Shown: one piece after another, positions 57,753 to 64,000 of the stretch
How the letters are laid out: each line of letters opens with the position of its first letter
Numbering within the stretch: the stretch's first letter is position 1
Source of the DNA: Lachnospiraceae bacterium UBA3804
GTDB lineage: Bacteria > Bacillota > Clostridia > Lachnospirales > Lachnospiraceae
Direction: 5' to 3'
Length of the DNA: 64,000 nt
Assembly: GCA_002368665.1 (NCBI GenBank)
Contig: DFEK01000001.1
Location: forward strand, 275,643-339,642
Position numbers and translations under genes: made by a program
The notes under the pieces: model-generated
Told to the model about the DNA's origin: nothing
The model's database searches: none
What the model saw: the letters and a program-made list of their open reading frames with translations, nothing else

Positions 57753-57784
57753 AAAAAGCCCCAAACCAAATGGTTTGAGGCTTT
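57753..57784 (-). terminator. Terminator/attenuator between rpmA and obgE
   Basis: On the minus strand AAAGCCTCAAACC pairs with GGTTTGGGGCTTTTT around ATTT, with a T-run. It separates the ribosomal-protein part from obgE and probably allows partial read-through. Confidence 0.85.
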
Positions 57785-57803
57785 CAAAACAATCGCGTTT
57801 ACA

Positions 57804-58088
57804 TTACTGCTCTACAGGATAAACACTAGCCTGCTTCTTGTCGCGTCCCTTTCTCTCGAAACGAAGAACGCCGTCAACTAATGCAAATAATGTATCATCT
57901 CCGCCGATTCCTACGTTGACACCCGGATGAATCTTGGTTCCGCGCTGTCTGTAAAGGATATTTCCGGCTTTTACAAACTGTCCGTCAGCTCTCTTTGCAC
58001 CAAGTCTTTTGGATTCGGAATCTCTACCGTTCTTGGTAGAACCAACACCCTTTTTATGTGCAAATAATTGAAGGTTCAATTTTAACAT
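57804..58088 (-). CDS. rpmA: 50S ribosomal protein L27
   Basis: A 94-residue L27. The start at 58088 (AAGGAGGTG upstream) yields LKLNLQLFAHKKGVGSTKNG, the Firmicutes N-terminal extension that the protease Prp removes after LQLF to expose the residues reaching the peptidyl-transferase centre. The prp gene is directly upstream. Confidence 0.97.
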   Translation of the reverse strand: MLKLNLQLFAHKKGVGSTKNGRDSESKRLGAKRADGQFVKAGNILYRQRGTKIHPGVNVGIGGDDTLFALVDGVLRFERKGRDKKQASVYPVEQ

Positions 58089-58092
58089 CGGT

Positions 58093-58413
58093 TTACACCT
58101 CCTTGTAATCAATCTGTAAGTAATCTTCTCCGTATTCATCTCTGACGGTTTCCAACCCTAGCTTAAGAGAATCCATCAATACTCTGGCTTTCTCATCAAT
58201 CGTATCTTTCAATACAATCGTTAGAACTCCATCATCACTGTCCGATCCCAATAGTGAATCGGTAAAGGATTCCAGGCTGTTTGCGGTGTTGATCAGTAAA
58301 ACGGAAACCGCGGAACATACAATGTCTTCGCCGCTTTCGGCAAATTCGGCATGTCCTTCGCTGATTACGGATTTGTATTCACCATTTTGTTTCTGAAATG
58401 TAATCTTAATCAT
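58093..58413 (-). CDS. prp: Ribosomal-processing cysteine protease Prp
   Basis: A 106-residue YsxB-family protease that trims the L27 extension. Catalytic His is in SEGHAEFA (near residue 21) and Cys in GEDIVCSAVS (near 33). It lies between rplU and rpmA, 4-5 bases from each, the conserved Firmicutes order. Confidence 0.95.
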   Translation of the reverse strand: MIKITFQKQNGEYKSVISEGHAEFAESGEDIVCSAVSVLLINTANSLESFTDSLLGSDSDDGVLTIVLKDTIDEKARVLMDSLKLGLETVRDEYGEDYLQIDYKEV

Positions 58414-58418
58414 ACAAA

Positions 58419-58724
58419 TTAAGCGTTGATCTTATCAATCTTAACCTGAGTGTATGCTTGTCTGTGACCGTTCTTCTTGTGGTATCCGGTTTTTCTCTTG
58501 TATTTGTATACAATAACCTTTTTACCTCTGCCCTGATCCAATACGGTTGCAGATACATTCGCATTCGCTACATCAGAACCAACCAACAGAGAATCTCCGC
58601 TGATGGCAAGTACATTGTCAAAAGTAACAGCGTCGCCTGCTTCGCCTGCGATCTTCTCTACTTTGATAACATCTCCTTCGGAAACTTTATACTGTTTTCC
58701 ACCGGTTGCGATAATTGCGTACAT
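58419..58724 (-). CDS. rplU: 50S ribosomal protein L21
   Basis: A 101-residue L21 with the start MYAIIATGGKQYKV at 58724, preceded by AGGAGGTG; an in-frame upstream ATG at 58808 would add a non-conserved 28-residue stretch. C-terminal YKRKTGYHKKNGHRQAYTQVKI is typical. First gene of the rplU-prp-rpmA transcript. Confidence 0.97.
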   Translation of the reverse strand: MYAIIATGGKQYKVSEGDVIKVEKIAGEAGDAVTFDNVLAISGDSLLVGSDVANANVSATVLDQGRGKKVIVYKYKRKTGYHKKNGHRQAYTQVKIDKINA

Positions 58725-58862
58725 AAGGCACCTCCTTATTTCTAAAACTCGCTGACTGTGGTGACCAAAACATTCGCCTTCGGCTCTGTTTTCAACTTTG
58801 CTTCGCAAAGTTACATGATCGAAGCGATTATTCTAATGCTTAAACCTCATCATGCGGCATAC
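58725..58862 (-). promoter_or_regulatory. rplU 5' leader (L21-leader-like)
   Basis: About 138 untranslated bases follow the promoter. They contain a hairpin AACTTTG 58794-58800 / CAAAGTT 58806-58812 and further GC-rich pairings near 58770-58785. Firmicutes rplU genes often carry an autoregulatory L21 leader here; I place it by position and structure, not by a covariance match. Confidence 0.5.
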
Positions 58863-58868
58863 TCATAT

Positions 58869-58898
58869 AATATATCATTACTGTAAATGATTTGTCAA
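58869..58898 (-). promoter_or_regulatory. Promoter of rplU
   Basis: On the minus strand TTGACA (58898-58893), an 18-base spacer and TATATT (58874-58869). Confidence 0.75.
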
Positions 58899-58909
58899 TT
58901 AAAATATTA

Positions 58910-59100
58910 TTCAGTGAGGGCCGAGAGATTCGCATATGGAACCGAGCGGGCGTTTGCACGAACGCCGGTCCTTGGGTTCGGTACTTTCGAACCCTAGTAC
59001 CGCTGCGTGAGGCAACCGAGCCGAGAGTGAAAAAAGAAATTTCGTTGAAATTTCTTTTGCCCCGAGGTTGCGTGTGCGGATCTAGGCGGCCCGGAGTGAA
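58910..59100. other. 191-nt multi-branched hairpin element
   Basis: Outer stem: TTCA 58910 with TGAA 59100, GGGCCG 58918-58923 with CGGCCC 59087-59092, followed by AGAT and CGCA paired with ATCT and TGCG. Inside are three hairpins. H1 is GGCGTT/AACGCC (58949-58966). H2 pairs 15 bases with two mismatches (58966-59002, core GGGTTCG/CGAACCC). H3 is AAAAGAAATTTC/GAAATTTCTTTT (59032-59058) enclosed by GCAACC/GGTTGC. The closed multi-branch form resembles a structured RNA more than a simple repeat. No promoter is evident on either strand. It lies between a terminator and the rplU promoter. Confidence 0.65.
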
Positions 59101-59112
59101 TTAAAATTTTAA

Positions 59113-59139
59113 AAGGGGATGCATATTTTGCATCCCCTT
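59113..59139 (-). terminator. Terminator of the SHOCT-repeat gene
   Basis: On the minus strand AAGGGGATGCA pairs with TGCATCCCCTT, followed by TTTAAAATTTT. It is 26 bases after the stop codon. Confidence 0.88.
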
Positions 59140-59165
59140 AATAAGTACATATTTAGTTTTGCTTC

Positions 59166-60899
59166 TTACAGTTCGCTCATCAGCTTCATCTTGTAGCTGT
59201 TGTACTCATCCGTGGTAAGCATTCCGGTCTTCTCAAGATCCATAAGTTTCTTAGCCTTAACCTGGAACTCTTCCATGGTATCGTAGGAACCGAAGATTTC
59301 GTCGATAAATTTCTGCTTTCTCTGCTCGTATTCGGATTCGGAAATGATACCGATCTTCGGAAGAGAGATATAAAGTTCAACCTTGGTAACGTAATCTTCA
59401 ACCGCATCCACTTTACGAAGCAACTCTACCTTCTTGGTGTGGAAATCCATCTCGGATAACCAGTTGCATCTCTTCAGAGCCATGAGTCTTTCAACAACAC
59501 CCTGGAATTCGGGGACATTGCTCCAAGGAAGATTTGCGAAGGTTTCAACAACATTTGCCTGTTTTCTTCTTAATTCTCCGTCAGAGATTAATTTTGCCTC
59601 AACGAGTGCAGGCCATTTGTTCAGCTTCAGCTCTAAGGTAGGAATACTGTCGTATTCGTTTACATCGATGATGTCGATCAGACCCTGAACTTTTGCCTTG
59701 TATTCGTCTTCGGAAAGAAGTTCTGCTTCCTTTAAGATCGGCCAACGCTCTAACTTCTTAACAAGCAGTTCATTGGAATCCGTATCGTTGAAGTCAACTT
59801 CTGCAATGATTTCAGCCTTCTTCTCTTTGAATTCGGCTTCGTCGATCATTCCGCCCAGTTTCAGGAACGGAAGTTTGGAGATGTTTTCCTTGTACTGATT
59901 GAGGTCAGAAACGTTGGTGTCGCAGCATTCTCTGATAATGTCGACTTTTCTGGTTTCGAATTCGCTGTCGGAAAGCATTCCGCACTCTTTCAAAACAACC
60001 AGCTTCTGAACTTTCTCGTTGAAGTCGGTCATTCCGCAAAGTTCGCTGACCAGTTCAAGCTTCTTATCTTCGAATTCCTTATCGGTAAGCATACCGATTT
60101 CCTTTAAGCTGTACAGCTTCTCCATACGCTTCTGGAAGTCTTCGGAATCTTTCTCTTTCTCTTTCTCTTTCTTCTTCGGAGGCTGAGATGCCTTCAGAAC
60201 AGGTGCATTAGCCGGTGCGGGCGCAGGTGCAGGAGCAGGTGCGGGAGCCGGTGCAGGTGCGGGAGCGGGAGCCGGACCGTGATTCATTCTGCTGGATCCG
60301 ACAGGAGCTGCCTGTTGCTGTTGGAGCTGAGGATTTCTTGTAAGAATAGCACTTCCTACATTTCCACCCTCTTCTCTTACAGGAGATTCCTGCTTGATTA
60401 CAACGTTCTGAGAAGGAGTTTCCATTCTCTTGGGAACGGGTGCGGGAGCCACAGGTGTAGGTGCTGCGCCTGCAGGTGCTACGGGTGCGGTAGGACGACC
60501 GATAGGCTGACTCTGAGTCGTTGCCTGACGCGGTTCTTTAACTGCATTAGCTCCACCGTGGGATTCTTTCATCTGACCGATTTTCTCGATGACAATGTCG
60601 ATATCCTTCATCGAAGGGAAAATGGTCTGTGCTTTCTTGGTACCATACAAACTGGTAAGACGAGTGTTCATAATCAGCGCAGTATTGCCCTGATATTCGC
60701 CTTTGAATACTTCTCTGACGTCGTTGATGGGATAATCGAAATTGTCGATGTATCCGTTACGACCTTCTTCGTTGCAGATAAAAGCTTTACCGGAAATCTT
60801 TCCGTCTTCGATCTTTAAGAAAAGCTTCTCTCCGCTCTTTAACAGCTTATTTTTAATGCTGCCGCCGTAATTACAAGTAAAAACTTGAGCGTTTGCCAT
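59166..60899 (-). CDS. Protein with eight tandem SHOCT-like repeats
   Basis: A 577-residue cytoplasmic-looking protein. The ATG at 60899 follows AGGGAGG. Residues 1-110 are beta-rich ending in a helix, suggestive of a PH-like domain (low certainty). A flexible linker (about 115-240) has proline/alanine runs, including a PA-dipeptide stretch at about 203-233. Residues 250-577 contain eight degenerate units of about 35-50 residues around KLxxLKExGMLTDxEFExKKxEL, for example KLYSLKEIGMLTDKEFEDKK and KLMDLEKTGMLTTDEYNSYK, the SHOCT pattern, which normally occurs once at a protein's C-terminus. It has its own promoter and terminator. Function unknown. Confidence 0.72.
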   Translation of the reverse strand: MANAQVFTCNYGGSIKNKLLKSGEKLFLKIEDGKISGKAFICNEEGRNGYIDNFDYPINDVREVFKGEYQGNTALIMNTRLTSLYGTKKAQTIFPSMKDIDIVIEKIGQMKESHGGANAVKEPRQATTQSQPIGRPTAPVAPAGAAPTPVAPAPVPKRMETPSQNVVIKQESPVREEGGNVGSAILTRNPQLQQQQAAPVGSSRMNHGPAPAPAPAPAPAPAPAPAPAPANAPVLKASQPPKKKEKEKEKDSEDFQKRMEKLYSLKEIGMLTDKEFEDKKLELVSELCGMTDFNEKVQKLVVLKECGMLSDSEFETRKVDIIRECCDTNVSDLNQYKENISKLPFLKLGGMIDEAEFKEKKAEIIAEVDFNDTDSNELLVKKLERWPILKEAELLSEDEYKAKVQGLIDIIDVNEYDSIPTLELKLNKWPALVEAKLISDGELRRKQANVVETFANLPWSNVPEFQGVVERLMALKRCNWLSEMDFHTKKVELLRKVDAVEDYVTKVELYISLPKIGIISESEYEQRKQKFIDEIFGSYDTMEEFQVKAKKLMDLEKTGMLTTDEYNSYKMKLMSEL

Positions 60900-61040
60900 T
60901 AGTAAATAAACCTCCCTTTCATTCCCAATATACACCCCGAAAGAAGCTAAATCCTACACTGAAAAAGCGAAAAACAACACAAAATCTAATATTCTAGATT
61001 TCGGCTGCGTGTAAAACCCATCTCTATTCGGATATGATAT

Positions 61041-61069
61041 ATAATAACAATAAACGGGTATTTTTTCAA
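61041..61069 (-). promoter_or_regulatory. Promoter of the SHOCT-repeat gene
   Basis: On the minus strand TTGAAA (61069-61064), a 17-base spacer and TATTAT (61046-61041). A leader of roughly 135 bases follows, with the AT-rich hairpin AAATCTA/TAGATTT. Confidence 0.65.
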
Positions 61070-61096
61070 GTAATTTTTGTATAAATGAACAAAAAA

Positions 61097-62134
61097 TTAC
61101 CCCCTTAACTGCTCGAATAAGGTTTTTCCCCGTTTGCGCCTTGTCACTTCCATAATGCCCAACAAAGTATAGTCTTCGACATGCAATTCGGCACCATATT
61201 TAGTGCTCCATTCCTTCATCAGGGCAAAGAGTTCATCCTTCGATTCTTTCGTTTTCAGATTGATAAAATCGATCAAAATAATTCCGGAAAGGTTTCTTAA
61301 GATAATTTGACGCACAATCTCCTCTCCGGCTTCTTTATTTATGGCAAGAAATTCTTCATCCGCCTGTTTTTTTGAGGAACTTTTACCACTGTTGACATCG
61401 ATCACCACCATGGCTTCCGTCTGGTCGATACTAATGCAGGCACCCGATTTTAACAGAACTTTCCTGGATAACGCATCGGAAATCTTTCCATTTAATCCGT
61501 AAAGCACATTTAATTTCACAAGTTCATCTTTATAAAGATGCAGGGAATCCTCATCAAAAGAACAATCTGAGCTTTCCAATCGCTCCTTTAATTGTTCAAA
61601 GCGCTCTTCTTTATCCGTAATGATTCGTAGATTTTCCAATCCGGAAGCTTCATTTATTGCTTTATCGATATAATCTTCCCCGTATTTCAATACGGAGAAA
61701 TCGGTTCTGTATTTATCAAACGCGTATTCCGAACGCTCCGATTCCGTAAAAGAAGTTGTTGCCGTGGCAAGTTTTCCTTTTGCCGGCTCTTTTTTGATCT
61801 TTATTAAAAGATTATCGCCGCACTTACACTCTTTCCCCGGGTTGCTTAAATTCACATCCGGAGTGCATTCCTTCAACGGAATATAGGCTTTTTGTTTATC
61901 TTTCAATAATAAAAAGGCCGAGCCGATGTCTTTTTTGATCTCGGAGATTTTGGCAATGGCAACACTTCCGTAAGGAAGGCCTTCCCCTCCTGCAAAGACA
62001 CGAATCAGCCTGCCGACTGACAGAATTGCGGCGATTTTTACGGATTCATATTCGGTAAAAAGCAAAAGCGAATCCGCATCGCGGCTTTTCGCAAGCTCTT
62101 TTCCGTCCTGATTTTTCGGTTTCGGTTTGATCAT
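61097..62134 (-). CDS. Ribonuclease E/G family protein, short form
   Basis: A 345-residue RNase E/G-type endonuclease. An S1-like domain (about 30-110) precedes the catalytic core with the metal aspartates in MVVIDVNSGKSS and GIILIDFINLK, and GIMEVTRRKRGKTLFEQL at the very C-terminus. It stops at the point where longer family members continue to the zinc-link region, so oligomerisation may differ. It starts immediately after the stop of the upstream DUF2344 gene. Confidence 0.88.
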   Translation of the reverse strand: MIKPKPKNQDGKELAKSRDADSLLLFTEYESVKIAAILSVGRLIRVFAGGEGLPYGSVAIAKISEIKKDIGSAFLLLKDKQKAYIPLKECTPDVNLSNPGKECKCGDNLLIKIKKEPAKGKLATATTSFTESERSEYAFDKYRTDFSVLKYGEDYIDKAINEASGLENLRIITDKEERFEQLKERLESSDCSFDEDSLHLYKDELVKLNVLYGLNGKISDALSRKVLLKSGACISIDQTEAMVVIDVNSGKSSSKKQADEEFLAINKEAGEEIVRQIILRNLSGIILIDFINLKTKESKDELFALMKEWSTKYGAELHVEDYTLLGIMEVTRRKRGKTLFEQLRG

Positions 62135-62827
62135 TTAAGAAATTCTTTCCAATCCGTCAATTAATGTTACAAGTTTACCGTCCGCATTTCTTTGGAAAAT
62201 CTCCAGGCGGACAATCTCCATTTCCCAAAGCTGCATCGGCTCAAAGTAAGGAGCAAATAAAGCATTTACCAAAGCAGATGGCTTTACATTACCGGCGCTT
62301 GATGCATCTGCGGTGAAAATCAAGGCTCCATCCCTTTCTGCTATTTCATAGACCGCTTCCTTTAAATTCCGTTTTACAATACCTGTTTTGGTCTCCTTTT
62401 CGGAAATTACTTCGGAAGCACTGATAAATTTCTCTACTGCTTCTTTTAAATACTGATTTGCTTTGTCGTTTCGAAATGTAATCCGGTAAGATGCTGCTGC
62501 AACGGATGCCATGGCGTTCGGTGCTTTGTCGGGAAGCAGATAAAATCCGAGCGTTTCTACACCTTCGCACATTTCACGGTTTAAATTTGCATTGTAATCT
62601 TTCGCACCGTCCAAAGAAACGAGCTCCAGATCGAAATATTCCGCTTGCGACTGCATTCCGACGCCCAAAGGAAAGGCAAAGCTTAAAATTTGGTGCGGCG
62701 AAAAGCCTTCCGAATACTTGACCGGAATCTCCGCAGCCTTGATCGCCTTCTGGAAAAATCTCATACAGTCCAAATGACCGATGAATTTGACCGGCCCGAA
62801 TTTTGAAAATTTAACGCGACATTTCAT
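62135..62827 (-). CDS. DUF2344 radical-SAM-linked protein
   Basis: A 230-residue protein of the family that accompanies TIGR03960-type radical SAM proteins (MKCRVKFSKFGPVKFIGHLDCMRFFQKAI, in part; SEGFSPHQILSFAFPLGVGMQS, in part). Start 62827 lies 15 bases past the end of the radical-SAM gene. The molecular role is unknown; it often precedes rng and rplU in clostridia. Confidence 0.88.
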   Translation of the reverse strand: MKCRVKFSKFGPVKFIGHLDCMRFFQKAIKAAEIPVKYSEGFSPHQILSFAFPLGVGMQSQAEYFDLELVSLDGAKDYNANLNREMCEGVETLGFYLLPDKAPNAMASVAAASYRITFRNDKANQYLKEAVEKFISASEVISEKETKTGIVKRNLKEAVYEIAERDGALIFTADASSAGNVKPSALVNALFAPYFEPMQLWEMEIVRLEIFQRNADGKLVTLIDGLERIS

Positions 62828-62841
62828 TGATACTACTCCAA

Positions 62842-64000
62842 TTAACAATGACAATAAAATCCGACGCCGTAGGATGCGGCTCCGCAACCCTGGCATTTAT
62901 CTCTGCAGTTGGCCGTAACCTTTTCTGCCAATGCATTATGCCATTCTCTAAGTAAGAATTTCTTGCTGACTCCGATATCGATAAAATCCCAGGGGAAGAC
63001 TTCGTCATCCTCGCGGACTCTGGTTGTGTAGAAATCAATATCCACATTGCATTCGTCAAAAGCTTCCAACCACTTATCATACTTGAACGTTTCGTTCCAT
63101 GCATCAAAGATGCAGCCTTTCTCATATGCCTTTACTATAACGGGCGCGATCTTACGGTCACCTCTTGCGAATACGCCTTCCAATACGGAAACATCCGTAT
63201 CGTGCCAGTTGTATTTGATGCTTCGCTGGTTTAACTGCTCCATGATTCCGAGCCTTGTCTGGTAAGCTTTCTCACGGAATTCTTCCTCTCGGTTCATAGG
63301 AGCCCACTGGAATGCGGTAAAAGGTTTCGGAATGAAGAATGACGTACTTGCGGTGATCTGAATCTTCTGGCCGTTTCGTTTTTCCTTCGGAACGGTTTCG
63401 AAATATTCCTTCGCAATTTCATTACAGAGTTTACCGATACCTTTGATATCTTCGATCGTTTCGGTCGGAAGCCCGAGCATGAAGTATAATTTAACCTTGT
63501 TCCATCCACCCTCAAAGGCCAGATGGGATCCGTGCAGAATGTCCTGCTCGGTCAATCCTTTGTTGATGACGTTCCTTAGCCTCTGACTTCCGGCTTCGGG
63601 CGCAAAAGTCAGCGAGGACTTTTTAACATCCTGTACTTTGTTCATGACGTCGAGCGAAAACTGGTCGATTCGAAGCGAAGGCAGGGAAATATTGATCTTC
63701 TTTGCCTTACATTCGTCGATTAAGAAATACAGAAGCTCCTGAATACCGGAATAATCGCTGGAACTAAGCGAACTTAAGCAGATTTCTTCGTGTCCGGTAT
63801 TTTTGATCAGTTCTCTTGCATATTGTTTTAATACTTCCAGACTTCTCTCTCTGACCGGACGGTATAACTGTCCCGCCTGGCAGAAACGACAGCCGCGGAT
63901 GCATCCGCGCATGATTTCAAGAACCAGTCGGTCCTGCGTTGACTTGATAAAAGGAATGACCGGACTGGTCGGATAATAGGTATCGGAAAGGTCTTTGACC
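62842..64000 (-). CDS. TIGR03960-type radical SAM protein, partial
   Basis: The frame stays open to the window end (the last bases encode DLSDTYYPTSPVIPFIK before the methionine at 63912), so the N-terminal part is missing. The radical-SAM cluster motif CIRGCRFC is near 63880-63905. Other stretches: FAPEAGSQRLRNVINKG and LYFMLGLPTETIEDI. The C-terminus is cysteine-rich (CRDKCQGCGAASYGVGFYCHC, in part), perhaps a second metal site. Usually partnered by the DUF2344 protein encoded next. Substrate unknown. Confidence 0.9.
   Translation of the reverse strand, partial: VKDLSDTYYPTSPVIPFIKSTQDRLVLEIMRGCIRGCRFCQAGQLYRPVRERSLEVLKQYARELIKNTGHEEICLSSLSSSDYSGIQELLYFLIDECKAKKINISLPSLRIDQFSLDVMNKVQDVKKSSLTFAPEAGSQRLRNVINKGLTEQDILHGSHLAFEGGWNKVKLYFMLGLPTETIEDIKGIGKLCNEIAKEYFETVPKEKRNGQKIQITASTSFFIPKPFTAFQWAPMNREEEFREKAYQTRLGIMEQLNQRSIKYNWHDTDVSVLEGVFARGDRKIAPVIVKAYEKGCIFDAWNETFKYDKWLEAFDECNVDIDFYTTRVREDDEVFPWDFIDIGVSKKFLLREWHNALAEKVTANCRDKCQGCGAASYGVGFYCHC

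Noticed and set aside
58419..58808. Longer L21 protein starting at 58808
   Set aside because: The extra 28 residues are not L21-like, and AGGAGGTG precedes the ATG at 58724.
58966..59002. Possible tRNA T-arm (GGGTTCGAA on the minus strand)
   Set aside because: No acceptor, D or anticodon arms fit around it; the bases belong to a longer hairpin of the 191-nt element.
58892..59104. Short open frame (70 codons) upstream of rplU
   Set aside because: Coincides with the multi-branched hairpin, with no ribosome-binding site.

Overview
The window reads as a chromosomal segment of a Gram-positive, low-to-mid GC Clostridia, most likely a Lachnospiraceae relative. The evidence is protein character and gene order: a long class B PBP2 in an mreBCD-mrdA-rodA-mgsA cluster, a HlyD/yggS/sepF cluster, a Firmicutes rplU-prp-rpmA-obgE set in which L27 carries the cleavable N-terminal extension, and lexA divergent from a LysM gene resembling yneA. 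The species cannot be named from sequence alone. Nearly everything is housekeeping and tightly packed, with many ATGA or few-base overlaps.

Layout. 1-9873 (+): the 3' part of an NADPH glutamate synthase small subunit, a zinc-ribbon membrane protein, rlmH, pyrimidine-nucleoside phosphorylase, phoH-ybeY, a MurJ/SpoVB-type flippase and two FAD proteins. 9906-20589 (+): terminator and promoter, then proB, a DUF896/5-FTHF cyclo-ligase fusion, proA, miaB, mutS, a 237-nt hairpin element, mutL and a YnbB-like PLP enzyme. 20590-28458 (+): the cell-shape cluster mreB-mreC-mreD-mrdA-rodA with mgsA and a DD-carboxypeptidase. 28545-40472 (+): a small P-loop protein, HlyD-like/yggS/sepF, an unknown protein, a RluD-type synthase, a phosphoesterase, an MMPL transporter overlapping a GLUG surface protein, and tcdA.

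40473-51600 is the accessory part and is more AT-rich: a type I restriction-modification operon (hsdM-hsdS-fic-hsdR), an acyltransferase, a lipoprotein, and on the minus strand a tyrosine recombinase beside a long inverted repeat. The outstanding feature is hsdS. It encodes three target-recognition domains instead of two. An in-frame SAEL repeat lies between domains 1 and 2. An 18-copy ACAG tetranucleotide tract lies between domains 2 and 3. Gain or loss of one ACAG unit brings a stop codon within four codons and should leave an ordinary two-domain HsdS of about 430 residues. The locus therefore looks like a switch between a standard and a three-domain specificity subunit, with a BRO-N/Fic protein encoded in the same operon.

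51638-64000 (mostly -): an AI-2E transporter, the SOS pair yneA-like/lexA with clear LexA boxes, then the ribosome-assembly and NAD cluster rplU-prp-rpmA-obgE-yhbY-nadD/yqeK-rsfS. An eight-repeat SHOCT-like protein and a 191-nt multi-branched hairpin element sit between rplU and the RNase E/G gene. The window ends with the DUF2344 / radical-SAM pair, the latter cut by the edge.
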